Of a stretch of 64,000 nt of DNA, positions 33,716 to 44,699 are shown piece by piece. Under the pieces are notes generated by a model. It was given only the letters and a program-made list of their open reading frames with translations, was not told the origin of the DNA and searched no databases. The position numbers and the translations under genes are program-made. This DNA comes from Rhizodiscina lignyota (Eukaryota > Ascomycota > Dothideomycetes > Aulographales > Rhizodiscinaceae), in assembly GCA_010015805.1 (NCBI GenBank), contig ML978129.1:620001-684000 (forward strand), in the 5' to 3' direction. Numbering within the stretch: position 1 is the stretch's first letter; each line of letters starts with the position of its first letter.

Positions 33716-35854
33716 TTACACAAATTGGCGATCTCGTGAACAATACCGATTTCGCCCAGCTGACAATGGCTTGAGGAATTGGACGAAAATTGGAGCCCTA
33801 TCAATTCGATATCAAATTCTTCGGTCTATACAACATCACTCAGGCCGTCATTGTACTGCACTGGCGAAGATTCGGCGAGATCCTATGGATCACTACGGAA
33901 GAGTGAGGCAGAGATCAGCCCAGACTGGCCGTATCAGATATTCAGCATCAAAATTCGGAAATGAAGAGATTTTCGGAAGCTCTGGCAGCAGAACTGAGGC
34001 CTTTTGGCAGCCGTCAACACATGACGGAGCCGGGTCTCTTCCACACCAGTTCCCTAGCTGTAGTGACTAAGGGGTAATACAACGTTGTAAAGAATACTAA
34101 GGAGTGCATCAGCATTGGAGGATGACATAGCTCGCCGGATATTAAATGGGCGATCCCAAGAAAGTTGTAAAGAGAATGCACGAGACAATGGCGGCAACAG
34201 GAATGAGAAAGGCCGAAGATGGCTGATCCCGCTTCTTTGATGTCAGGTTACCCCGGTTGTCTCCAAGCTAAAGTCGCTGTGTTGACTGAGGCGATACCAT
34301 GAAGACGCCGCCTTCATCACGGATTTTTGGCAACTATCAATTTTGGCTTGGATTACTAATATCCATACAATCAAAGGACGTGACAAGAAGAGACCAAAAT
34401 ATGATGATAAAGGCTCTCTACGGAGGACTCAATGAGTAATGTTTGCGGGCCGCCCTCAGGATTTGAGCGAGGACGAAAGGCACCATCAGGGTCTGTTCGT
34501 TCTTCTGAGCAAGCACTGCCTCAATCGCCGAGCAGCGCTTTAGAGTATGAACCGCGGATACATAGGGTCTATGCCAAGTTTCAGAAAATATTTATTTGAA
34601 CGTAGTTACGTGGAAGTCGGCGCAGCTTGGAGCTATCCTAGATTTGGACAATGCGTTTTTGATCTGATCGGCAACCTCCTTTTCTCTCCCCACACCGAGT
34701 TTCTTCGAAAGCCCCATCCAACATTCTCGTTGAACTCATTCTCTGCTTACATCAGAGCATCTCGCATTACATTATCAACTGGCGCAAATCCTTTTCCGTG
34801 CTTTAAGCTTGGCTGACTAATGACGCGATTGACATCTACCACGATGATTTTCCTGCACCTCCATGCAGACGGATGCATACACACCTACAGTCAAACCGTT
34901 CGGCCGATACAGAGATTCTCACCTCCAAGCCGCCATCTCACCGAGACTCTTTCCCCACCGGCAGACTCCTAGCGGAGTCAAATGTGGGCGTTTAATGCCG
35001 ACTGCGGCGAAAGAGAGGGCATAGCACCGACCACGTTTTGCAAAGTCTCCGATAGCGAATACGCAGTCTCCACTGCACACGATTGCTGATATGCATACGT
35101 CACTTCAAATAAATTTCTCATACGTCCATCGACGCTCTCTGTGTAGTAGTCTGAAAGCGGAGACCAGCCCATTACCGGATCAATGCGGCTCTTCCTGTTG
35201 TCACGATATATGTACTGGTTAGCCTCTGCAGACGAACCTTCGGACCTAGATTCAAACTATTGCCGATACTTCCCCTCTGAAGACCCCTGCAGAATCATGT
35301 CCTTGTCCAGAGAGATCATGTTATATGGACGATGATGACAGCACCGCATTTCTCCTTCCGCGCAATGCCAACATCAACACAGACGGAGGTACCACAAAAC
35401 CTTGTCCCCAGCTTGCCTCAGCCTTTCTGGGAATGCTTGCGCTCTCGTCTAGGCATGGTCTGCATGGGCCGCTTTAGTTTTCACACGCCCCGAGTAGGAT
35501 TCATCGGACCCTACACTAAGGCCGATCTAGCAGCAACTCAGCCTTATACCGCATACACCCAGCGCCTGCATACACCAAACTTTATTCAAGCGCCTGATTT
35601 TGAAGCCTTCGAGGGTAGTTTGGACTACATGTGTATATTTATCGCGAATTGAACCATCTATGGGATATTTCGGTCGTGGCCAGTGAACAGCAAAATCCGT
35701 GTCACTTATTACGGCCTCAGGCACATTCGATATGCCTTGACCTCTTCTCTACCTTTCATATGACAAGAATCCGGGCCTGATGAGACACCATCGCTAGAGT
35801 CTTCTCTAGCTTGGCGCCACAAGCTCGAGCAATCACAACCCAAGGGCTGTCGCT
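33716..35854. other. Gene-poor 2.1-kb stretch
   Basis: Contains only short open frames on both strands, such as 35172-34978 minus (begins MGWSPLSDYYTES) and 35724-35527 minus (begins MPEAVISDTDFAV). These could be scraps of former genes, but I cannot join them into a plausible model. No transposase or reverse-transcriptase motif, terminal repeat or RNA gene seen. Confidence 0.45.
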
Positions 35855-36719
35855 ATGGCAGGATATCTTTCAAACTGGGACGATTTTTCATTCAATCCAT
35901 TGGAGAATGACCTTGATCTATCTCTGAATACATCTCATATCCCACACACTACGGTACCGGGCACTTTACCGCTGGCCACTCTACCACAACCATACATATA
36001 CGACCAATCGGGGGTCAGTCCTGGATACCTTCCACAATACCATCATCCACCCTATTACCCCACAGTTTCGGGGGAACAATTCATACAGCAAGACTTTTGG
36101 ACTGCTCCTGTATCAGAATCAATACCAACACAGCATGGTCTCTTTGGCCTTCCGACACCATCCATATTAAACGACTACGAAAGCAATCAATATCTAGGCG
36201 TTACGGAAATTCCTGACAGCGTTGCAACCTCGCAAACCTCGAGGTCTTTATCATTTACTTCCACGGACACATATTACGCACAGTCAAGCCCAGGAGCAAG
36301 CCCCGAAGCCTCAGGGACTTCGAGCTCATCATCACCCGCACCATTGGACCTCCGGGCATACGGTTCTCCAAGACCAGACGGTTCGTGGACCTGCGCATTC
36401 CCCGGATGCACCTCTCGTGCCGTATTTACAAGGGGTTGTGACCTGCGGAAACACCACAAGCGCCACTTGAAGTCTTTCTTCTGCCATCACGAGGGTTGTC
36501 CACAGGCCCAGGGAGGAGGGTTCTCTAGCAAGAAGGATTTGCTACGACATGAAGCGAAGCACAATCCTGGAGTACCGTGTGATTGGCAGAGCTGCGGTCG
36601 AGTCTTTAGCAGAGTGGATAATATGGTAAGCTTTTGGAGCCCACCACAAACCCAAGGTCTAACTCGCGTGGCAGAGAGATCATGTCAAGAGAATACATTT
36701 GAAGCGCGGCAAGGCGTAG
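35855..36719 (+). CDS. C2H2 zinc-finger protein, probable transcription factor
   Basis: Two exons, 35855-36625 and 36675-36719, give 271 aa. The first ~180 residues are acidic and then rich in Pro, Tyr, Ser and Thr (for example PQPYIYDQSG and a Ser run), typical of a disordered activation region. Three C-terminal C2H2 fingers follow: C-x4-C ... H-x3-H (CAFPGC ... HHKRH), C-x4-C ... H-x3-H (CHHEGC ... HEAKH), and C-x4-C ... H-x4-H (CDWQSC ... HVKRIH). The last finger is completed only by the 45-nt final exon, which strongly supports that intron. The protein ends LKRGKA. This short form with three terminal fingers is common among fungal C2H2 regulators; the target genes are unknown. The convergent MFS gene ends 155 bp away. 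Confidence 0.85.
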
Positions 36720-36874
36720 TGTGCCAGCGTCTGCAGACACCGCGTTGTCTAAAATGTACGATCGCGTTCACACTGTGTTCAATTGTGGGTGCTTATTTCC
36801 AAGACACACATTCATCCCTTCGATCGGTTCCTTATTCGGTCCCTTGCCGCTGCATTGCCGGTCACGAAATGCGC

Positions 36875-38828
36875 TCATGGCACTCCGCCCATCCATCTCC
36901 AGTTCGGGTCTTTGTGTATTGGCGCCCGTAGATCCTTTGTCGGCACGTCTCCTGCCCTCAAAACTACACCTTGCTCCCGATTCCTCTTCATGTTGTCATA
37001 TTTCATATACAAACCAACACTCAGAGCCAGAATGGCGCCAACGCCTGCAAAAGCCGCAGAGACGATACTCGCTAGAACATAATTCGGCGCATCTTGTGGC
37101 CGGAAGATGTTTGAGCTCACGAGCCCCATCGCATTCGCTGACGCCACGAGAACTGGAGTCAAGATGGCTCGCTGGTTCTCGTCAGGGGTGTTATTGTTGT
37201 ACCATGTGCTAAGCAGGGGTGAAGAGATGTATGCACCACATCCGAGCAGGAAACAGCAGAAGTATCCGACAGCGATATGTTGCGCTACATCAATTGCCGC
37301 GAGCACAGTGAATCCTATAAATGTGAGGGTCATGCAGAAGGCGAGATGCAGAGAGCGATCGCCGAAGAAATCGGAACTAAAGGCGACGCCTATGAGGAAG
37401 ACAGAGCCGACAATGTTCGGTGCAACGGTGTAGAGGTTTGTCTTCACCGTACTGAAGCCCAGGCGAGCAACGATTTGAGGCAGGAAGTTGGACACACTAT
37501 ACAGCGGCACTCCGACGCAGAAACCTGATTATATTAGCGCAATGTCGATATTCGGCAGGTTGGACATGTTACCGATCGCCATGTAAAGTGGCCACAGTCT
37601 ATCTTCAATGAATATTCGGAGTGCAAACCGTATATTGAACTTCGCATCCACGGTCACAGATGAGTCCTCCGCGATGCGATGGTATGCGAGTTTCTTCTCC
37701 TCCTCTGTTAGGAAATATGCCTTCGCAGCTGATTGTGGAAGGAAGATGATTCCTAAAATAGCACCGCAAATAGTGAGGCTTCCTTCAATGAGGAAGAGAT
37801 ACTGCCAACCGTAAATATGGCCGTCGATCTGAAATACTCCGAACGCAATCAGTCCGGTAAATGCCCCTGCAATGGACGATGCAGCGTAGTACAAACTCAG
37901 CCGGCCGGCGAGTTCGCGCCGCTTGTAGAAGGTGGTGAGATAGAAAATGACTCCCTAAATCCGTCGAGCGAATTAACGAAGTTCTGATCCATGTTCGCAC
38001 CACAGGACAACTTACTGGATAAAACCCTGACTCTGCCATGCCTAGGAACCAGCGAGTTGTCACGATGCCGCCAAAGTTTTTGCACGCGGCGCTTATCATC
38101 GCCATCGCGCCGAAGATGAACATGGCGCTGGGGAGGATGATTGATGCACCAAACCTCTTCGTGAGCATATTCATAGGCGGACCGCTGAGCACGAACGGGA
38201 CGTAGAAGATCGAAAGCAGGATATTGTACTGATTGCCGTGGAAGTGGAGGTCTTTCTCGAGGTTGTCGGTCTTTGCGTTACCAAGATTGGACTTGTCGAT
38301 GGAGCTGGACGTAATGTTAGTATATTGATGGGAAATGAATATGTAGCAAACTCCAATGCTAGATATCGACCTAGGGAACCATATCCATACATCCTACCTT
38401 GCCCTCTGCCTTGCCGTCTACCCTTCGCAGTTGCATCTGTTAGTCGCCGCTTGATCCCAAACCCGCTGGAACCGACCAGTTCACTCGTGGCGGGAGCGAC
38501 CACGGCGGCAAGTCTCACTGCAACATTGATGGTATATGGCTAGAGCTCAACAGTCTGCGCTCATCTCGTGCAAGAGGGGGTGAAATCGATTGCAAAGTTC
38601 GTGAGATGGACTAGGAGAGAGGCGTTGGACATACTTGAACAGATACATCAATGCCACCAGAGGCAAGATGTAGAAGTCAAACTTGCGTAGCAACCTGCGC
38701 TCCATCTGCTTATCGACGATGTATATGGAACCTTCTTTGTCCGTTGTCGTCTCGCCCAACTCCGCGCCCATCTCCTTGACCTCCTTCTCGTCATGCTCCA
38801 TAGTTGGGGCCGCAATCTGATCCGCCAT
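36875..38828 (-). CDS. MFS permease, second ACS-family (allantoate/pantothenate-like) transporter
   Basis: Four exons, 38828-38635, 38304-38016, 37954-37573 and 37524-36875, join in phase to about 504 aa. The first span with LVALMYLF and the family motif NSIDKSNLGNAK is restored by the first splice. Then come FVLSGPPMNMLTKR, TTRWFLGMAESGFYPG, FYKRRELAGRLSLYYAASS and GWQYLFLIEG, a central loop with LPQSAAKAYFLTEEEKKLAYHR, and six C-terminal spans, including NNNTPDENQRA. The gene is intact: a stop triplet met when reading straight through near 37530 falls inside the third intron (GTAACA donor, CTAAT branch, TCAG acceptor). The first intron is 330 nt, long for this window. It shares family but not obvious close identity with the permease at 18605. 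Substrate unknown. Confidence 0.9.
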
Positions 38829-39412
38829 TTTCGCACAGCTCTTTCTCAGAGGTTACAAGACAAAGTCCAGACTCTGCAAGGCTGTTTACCAAAAGCTGCC
38901 AGAACCTCAGGTCTTAAGGACGTAAGAAACCTCGCAAGTGATCCTTCGCGCCCATCGCCCATCTCCGCGTTTCCATTACAGCTCTTGTACTTTGCCATGC
39001 CCATGTTGCCCTTTTTCCGCCGCTGGTCGCGCTGTCACTGCAACGATGACCAGGATAGATGTCACGATAAGCTCCTTGAACGGTGGAAATGCGACGTGCT
39101 CTCCTTCCTGGGCGGGCATCTTGTCCTTGATAAGAATCGATCGCCGTTGAAGGGGCATGGATGCAGGCAACCGACTACCCTGATTAGGGCGCTTTCTCCG
39201 CGTTTGCTTCGGCGACATATCGCAAGTGGACCGAATGTACACGAGAACGTTGGTTGCTATTGCTAATTGAAACGTGACTTCGTTCGTACATTATGTGCGG
39301 AGGCTTCGTATAAGGTTGGGGTTGAGTCGAGCGTTGTAGTTACAGTTGTAGGACTTCCTTGACAAAAGCCAAGGACTTCCACGTATCACGATTGGTCTAT
39401 CAACAATTCAAG
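38829..39412. other. Divergent promoter region between MFS and alpha/beta-hydrolase genes
   Basis: 584 bp; no supported gene. The transporter at 38828 (minus) and the hydrolase at 39413 (plus) start from it in opposite directions, which allows but does not show co-regulation. Confidence 0.5.
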
Positions 39413-40828
39413 ATGGCATCTGCAGATGGACCCTTGATCAACCCCATTGTGCCGGAGTTAATTGATAAGATGGATCCGCAGTTTGTGGAAATATACACCA
39501 AGTATCAAGGTAAGGCTTGGCATGTATATACAACGTGACCATTCAGTTGAAAACTTGTCCGTTCTCACAATCGAAGCTAATACGCAGACAGCACCAAGAG
39601 TTAGAGCAGACCAAGTATCAATCGAGGAATACCGCAAGAACACTCCAAAATATACTTTCCCCATCACCGAAGGCCCCAAGCCAGAGGTAGGTAGCACAAG
39701 GATTTACAAAGTTCCTGTCGACAATCCCTCAGGAGAAATCCAAGTTGAAGTCTTCTTCCCATCTGAAGATGCCGCCCAAGCGGGAGGACTGAAGAATTCC
39801 GCGGGCCTGCCTTGCCATCTTGACTATCATGGAGGTATGTTCGTCTCCTTTACCTTTTCCCCTAGTTCCCATGCTACGCGGCCGCCAGATGTGACCATGC
39901 GACTTGATATTCTTCTTGTCGGGATAATATCTTCATCCAATACACAATTGCTAGTCCGTAATTAACCCCAATCATAGGCGGCTGGGTAATTGGCACTCTC
40001 AAATCCGACGAATCTTGGTGCCGACAAGCCTGCCAAATCCTCGGTATGGTCATCGTGAACGTCGACTACCGACTTGCGCCGGAATACCCCTATCCAGTGC
40101 AAATCTGGGACTCTTGGGCTGCTCTCAAATGGGTCATCGCCAACGCTTCAGAGCTCGGAATCGACCCTTCGCGCGTGTCGATCGGTGGCCTTTCTGCGGG
40201 CGGTCACTTGGCCGCCGTGTTGTCACTTCTGGCGCGCGATGAGCCCGGCATGCCGCCGCTGAAGCTGCAATTGCTGGTAGTGCCGGCGGTGGACTGTCGG
40301 TTCACGCCGATCGAAGGGCCGTATGATGCGAGCGTTGATCCGTATGAGAGCCATGTTAGTTGCTCGGACGCGCCTTGTTTGCCGCTTAACCGCATGAGGT
40401 GGTTTTCGAATCTGTGGCTCGGAACGGACCCAGGTAGCGAGATATCCTCCCCCGACTTGACATGAAGAAAATGCTGAGAATTTGTTCAACAGTGAAGCGT
40501 AAGGAATACACAAATGAGTGGATAGCATCGCCCATCCTGGCAGAGAATCATGCGAATCTCGCGCCGGCGTCCATTCATTGCGCTGAGTTCGATGTTCTGC
40601 GCTCGGAAGGTGAAGCTTATCACAAGAAACTGCAAGAGGCCGGTACAACGAGCCAGATAAAAATATACAAGGGTGTTGCGCATCCCTTCGGACATTGGGG
40701 TAAGATATTCCACACGTGCGAACGTTAACAGCATACTGACATGCACAATTTTAGACGGAGAGCTGGAGAAAGGCAAAGAATACGTGAGAGACACATTCGA
40801 CGTATTGAAGAAAGTACATGCACCCTAG
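39413..40828 (+). CDS. Alpha/beta hydrolase of the hormone-sensitive-lipase (HGGGW) family
   Basis: Five exons, 39413-39509, 39592-39834, 39978-40433, 40493-40699 and 40755-40828, give 358 aa. The oxyanion motif HGGGW is created across the second splice (YHGG|GW). Then come NVDYRLAPEYPYP, the nucleophile elbow GGLSAGG with Ser, and near the end the region carrying the catalytic Asp (HCAEFDVLRSEG) and His (GVAHPFGHW). These are esterases acting on small acyl esters, carbamates or lactones. The protein has no signal peptide, so it is probably cytosolic. It is head to head with an ACS-type permease (584 bp), a pairing that would suit uptake and hydrolysis of one compound; this is inference only. 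Splice junctions are all in phase; the first acceptor was placed at GACAG because the nearer GCAG would give a stop. Confidence 0.88.
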
Positions 40829-40974
40829 ATATAGAACTCCATTTTGGGTATTAGCTATTTTGTTGGCCAGCACCACTCGGGCCTGTGAGAGCCGTATGGT
40901 CGTCTGAGACCAGTATGGTATCTACCCGACATTTCCTCAGATGTGTACGACTTCGAAGCATATGAAGTCTTCGT

Positions 40975-42069
40975 TCAATCAGCAGGCCGTGATAGAACAA
41001 CATCTTCCATATCACCAATATCACTATCACCCTCGTCCTTCAAATCACCTTCTCCGTCTCCTGCTTCATCTCGTGCAATCTCCGGTGCAGCCTCGCTCCT
41101 GTTTAACGCCTCCTGCATATCTAACGACTCCCGGTACTGAGCAGCCAGCATGTATGTATTCGCGAATTGACCGGATTTGACGAGAACCGCGATTTTGTTC
41201 AATGTTTCTTTCACGTACGCTTCGGGCTGGTGTACCGCACGCACCAGCGACTTGAAATTCCAATATGCGTACTGACGGAAACAACCGAACAGCTTCTCGA
41301 AAAGCACGTTCTCCGGTAGGCGCTCCGCTTTGTTGAGTTGCCGTTTGGCTTGCTGTTGACCTGAACGTTGTTTTGCGCCTGTAAAGGCCCTCCATTGTCC
41401 GGCCGCAGCATCTTGAGCGTTCTCGCGGGTGTCCTCATTTTCGATGATGTTTGCCTCAGCCTGCGCTGCGGCAAACTCAGCTTCTCGTTTCACTCGCTGT
41501 ATGCGACGATACTCTTCGTTCTCGATAGGATGCAGCATGAATTCGTGGCGAGAGTACCCAGCTAGGGCGGTCTTCTTAGGTATTGAGCGGCGCGATCGGA
41601 AGTTGCTCCGCTTCTGTACGCCTGTTCTTTGTCCGCCGCGGTGATTGTAGATGCCGGGTCTGTAGCCCGGAAGGTCTTTTTCGGTAAATAGGAAGGTGTT
41701 CTGAGGTTCCATGTTCGTGACGTTCATTTCGTAGTCCTTCGGGACCAAATCAAGACCAGGCAGATCGTACTTGAGGTAGAGCCGCATCTCTTGCTGTCCA
41801 TTGCCCTTATCCCAAACCTTGATGGAACCTACTTGGATAGGCTCATCCTGCGACACTGTAGTGTCGCTTAGAACTTGCCATAGCTCTTTTGGTACTCTTG
41901 TCAAGAAGACACCCGGGTTTGACGCTTCATCTTTTGGCATTGAGAGCTCGCCCGTATCCTCCTCCTCCACCTCTTCAGACATCGTTGACATCGGCGTGCC
42001 CACGTCGGCTGGCTCATCTTTGATGGGTATCACATCCTCTGACTTCACGCCATTCATCGTTGCTGCCAT
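40975..42069 (-). CDS. tfg2: TFIIF beta subunit (Tfg2 / RAP30)
   Basis: Intronless, 364 aa. TFIIF accompanies RNA polymerase II into the preinitiation complex. After an acidic N-terminus (EEVEEEDTGELS) comes the dimerisation region, with a VFLTRVPKELWQVL start and RLYLKYDLPGLDLVPKDYE, then MEPQNTFLFTEKD and the IYNHRGGQRTGVQKRS linker. The C-terminal winged-helix domain is recognisable from LPENVLFEKLFGCFRQYAYW through VRAVHQPEAYVKETLNKIAV, which matches the DNA-binding end of RAP30/Tfg2. An acidic tail closes the protein. It is head to head with csn4, with 397 bp between start codons. Confidence 0.93.
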   Translation of the reverse strand: MAATMNGVKSEDVIPIKDEPADVGTPMSTMSEEVEEEDTGELSMPKDEASNPGVFLTRVPKELWQVLSDTTVSQDEPIQVGSIKVWDKGNGQQEMRLYLKYDLPGLDLVPKDYEMNVTNMEPQNTFLFTEKDLPGYRPGIYNHRGGQRTGVQKRSNFRSRRSIPKKTALAGYSRHEFMLHPIENEEYRRIQRVKREAEFAAAQAEANIIENEDTRENAQDAAAGQWRAFTGAKQRSGQQQAKRQLNKAERLPENVLFEKLFGCFRQYAYWNFKSLVRAVHQPEAYVKETLNKIAVLVKSGQFANTYMLAAQYRESLDMQEALNRSEAAPEIARDEAGDGEGDLKDEGDSDIGDMEDVVLSRPAD

Positions 42070-42466
42070 GGTTGGTCGAGCTGACGAGGAGAATGTCGAA
42101 GTCGTGAGGTGTTAAAGATCGGAGGTTTCGTGACTGCCGCTTTCGCAAGTGGCATTCGCGTGGTGGGTGATTGTGTCGCAAAAATCGCTATGGAATTATC
42201 GATGGAAGGAAGAGAACAGAGTGGAGTGGGAGGATGCGAAATGTGTGAGGAGTTCATCGAACAAAGGCGTTGCAGTTGGAGCTGTGCTGCGGAGTAGGCA
42301 TTCACTGAGGTTACTAACCCCTGCAACACGCGAGCTTCCACCTCCACCTTAAGCACCGCACATCGACTCTCCAATCTGCAGCTTCATTCCTCCACCGTCG
42401 GTCGCATCTCCCTGGGATAATTTGCCGAAGCTCAGCAAACGTCTAAACATATCTGAGCAACCCAAC
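42070..42466. promoter_or_regulatory. Shared bidirectional promoter region of tfg2 and csn4
   Basis: 397 bp between two divergent housekeeping genes. No separate gene seen; both promoters must lie here. No specific factor site was identified. Confidence 0.5.
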
Positions 42467-43717
42467 ATGGCGTCTTCAGAGGTCGTCTCCGCTCTCAAAC
42501 AGCTCGAATCGTCCCCGGATCCTGCAGGCTACAATGACCTACTCTCCAAAATCCTCTCCTCGTCAGGCTCCGATGATACCCTCTCCGCCAATCTCATCGC
42601 CTACGTCAAATCAATCCTAGCTGACGCGCTCGGCATAATCATTTCACGACCTCTTCTCTCCTCCTTCGTCACACAGTTCGGCAATGTCTCGTCTCCCCAC
42701 GTCAAAATTGAAGTCGGCCAGAGCGCTCTTGCGCTGATCCAGCCGAAAGTGATCAGCTTCGATGAGCAAGATTCACAACTCAAATTCATACTTGCGGACG
42801 CATTCGAAGCCAACGAAGATTACGTAGGCTCTGCCAAGATACTGCAGCAGATCAATCTAGATGGCAGCCAGCGCAACATTTCGGCAGACGATCGGGCAAG
42901 AGTTTGGGTACGCATCGTACGGTGTTACCTCGAGGAAGATGATCCTACCAGCGCGACCGGCTATCTCAACCGCATCAAGCCCGTGCTACATGATGTCACC
43001 CAGGCGGTTACGAGACTGGAGTTCCAATTAAGTCAAGCGCGGATTTTGGATTCACAGAGACAGTTCCTTGAAGCGAGCACCGCGTATCACACAATATCTT
43101 CTGTGCCGACTATTGATGAGAGCGAGAGACTATACACGCTGAGCCAGGCTATGATCTGCGCTGTGCTGGCCCCTGCTGGACCACAACGTGGAAGGACCCT
43201 GGCCAGACTCTACAAGGACGACCGGGCAAATCAGGTTGAAGAGTTTAGCATTCTGGAGAAGATCTTCTTAGATCGGCTATTATCACCAGAAGAAGTGAAG
43301 GCATTTGCGTCACGCCTAAAACCACATCATCTAGCGAAAACGAGCGATGGTTCCACGGTCCTGGACAAGGCAGTCTTGGAGCACAATCTGCTTGGCGCGT
43401 CGCGTCTGTATGCAAATATTAGCATCGATGCTCTCGGAGAGCTACTTGGCGTTGATAGCGACAAGGCCGAGCAGTACGCGGCCCAAATGATTGGCGAGGG
43501 CCGCGTGGCGGGATATATCGACCAAATCGACCGATACATCTTTTTCGAGGGCGAAGGCAGTGGACAGCGGAAGGTTGGAATGAAAGAGCGAGTTGTGGGG
43601 ATGGAGCTGAGGCGATGGGATGAAGGGGTCAAGGGGCTCGCTGAGGATGTGGAGCGCGTGGCAACGATGATTCAAGTGCAGCATCCAGAGTTCTACGCTC
43701 AGCATATGGTGCATTGA
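42467..43717 (+). CDS. csn4: COP9 signalosome subunit 4
   Basis: Intronless, 416 aa. The COP9 signalosome removes Nedd8 from cullins and in fungi governs development and light responses. The N-terminal two thirds is helical-repeat (TPR-like) sequence, with typical segments ILADAFEANEDYVGSAKILQ, ARVWVRIVRCYLEEDD and YLNRIKPVLHDV. The C-terminal PCI domain covers about residues 290-400, with HNLLGASRLYANISIDALG, the winged-helix part AAQMIGEGRVAGYIDQIDRY and the final helix. This order and length fit Csn4. The related proteasome lid subunit Rpn5 is the nearest alternative, but the LLGASRLYANIS/ALGELLG pattern favours Csn4. The ATG at 42467 follows a purine-rich context (CCCAACATGG). Confidence 0.92.
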   Translation: MASSEVVSALKQLESSPDPAGYNDLLSKILSSSGSDDTLSANLIAYVKSILADALGIIISRPLLSSFVTQFGNVSSPHVKIEVGQSALALIQPKVISFDEQDSQLKFILADAFEANEDYVGSAKILQQINLDGSQRNISADDRARVWVRIVRCYLEEDDPTSATGYLNRIKPVLHDVTQAVTRLEFQLSQARILDSQRQFLEASTAYHTISSVPTIDESERLYTLSQAMICAVLAPAGPQRGRTLARLYKDDRANQVEEFSILEKIFLDRLLSPEEVKAFASRLKPHHLAKTSDGSTVLDKAVLEHNLLGASRLYANISIDALGELLGVDSDKAEQYAAQMIGEGRVAGYIDQIDRYIFFEGEGSGQRKVGMKERVVGMELRRWDEGVKGLAEDVERVATMIQVQHPEFYAQHMVH

Positions 43718-44699
43718 GGCTCCATTACTCGCTCACGTTTAACGACCATAGCGACAGGCGTTCACTGGAATTAGAAGAGCTATTATTCCGGGCAATGGTA
43801 CAAAGCTCCACTGGCTGGCAAACAGATTCGAGGCGCTCATGCTACATTACGGATACTCCTTACAAAGAGGACTAATTGTATAGATGATGCCACTTAATGC
43901 AAGTAGCAGCACGAAGCTCCAGGAAGGAAAGAGCAAAGTCATAGCCCTTCCAATGAGACGAGGCTTAAACTGATTATTCATGAATTTGCAAATGCGAAAC
44001 ATAAATTATTCCCAATTCCATGATGAGGCTCTTCGGCGCGTGCCATAGTATATACCTTAGTGCTGACACCGCCAAGTCCGCAGGGCTGAATTACATACCG
44101 CAAAGTTGAATGCACCGCCTTTCCACATCTTCTAAACTTGTCATTAAAAGCTTACGCTCTTGTCCGTTCCTATAATAGACCGTAATACCTTCTCACGAAC
44201 TGACTGCCCAAGGTCTCTATAAAGCTGTTGTCGCGTACCTTTAGAGGTGGTGCATCGATTCCCATGCAGCGCTTGAACAACTTGAATGGGCACCATAAGC
44301 CAGCCTCAACTAGATGGATTACAAAGACAGTGATCCCATGCGCTTCCCCGCATTTCTCACGGGACAACCTTAAAGAGAAGAAATTACCCAACAGAGTACT
44401 TTCTTTACCGTTCGTGGAGGGGTGGCCGCTGCAGTTAGAGCTCAGCCCCATGTCTTCTGACCACCCCTTCCAACTTTTAGCTGCACGATAGAGGCTGGTA
44501 AGGCGCAACTGGAGATCGGTGGCACGGAGCGGTCACCAGGCAATCGTGCCTGCTGAATCACTGTACAGGCTGTATATTTGGTTTCCATCGCTTCGTCCCA
44601 GGCTTTACTTTGTCTTCTTAATGGTGTAAGCGCTCCTTTACAGTCTCGACCCCTCGTATCACTTCAGTTGCCACCTCACCTATCGTTCATACGCTCAGA
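43718..44699. other. Intergenic region
   Basis: About 980 bp without a supported gene. A 112-codon open frame on the minus strand (44508-44170) has no recognisable motif and is treated as chance. Confidence 0.5.

Noticed and set aside
34978-35172. A 64-codon minus-strand frame (MGWSPLSDYYTES...)
   Set aside because: The frame stays open a little upstream but then stops, with no acceptable intron or start. Composition is plausible but the evidence is too weak for a gene call.
37524-37573. Apparent in-frame stop (TAA at 37529-37531) in the second MFS permease, suggesting a pseudogene
   Set aside because: The segment is a 49-nt intron with a G^GTAACA donor, a CTAAT branch sequence and a TCAG acceptor. 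Splicing joins YMAIG to FCVGVPL and gives normal permease sequence.
42422-42466. N-terminal extension of csn4 from a codon at 42422
   Set aside because: The codon there is TTG, not ATG. The first ATG in frame is at 42467 and fits the family's start.
44170-44508. A 112-codon minus-strand frame
   Set aside because: No domain, signal or spliced neighbour; it lies in a normal intergenic region and is best taken as chance.
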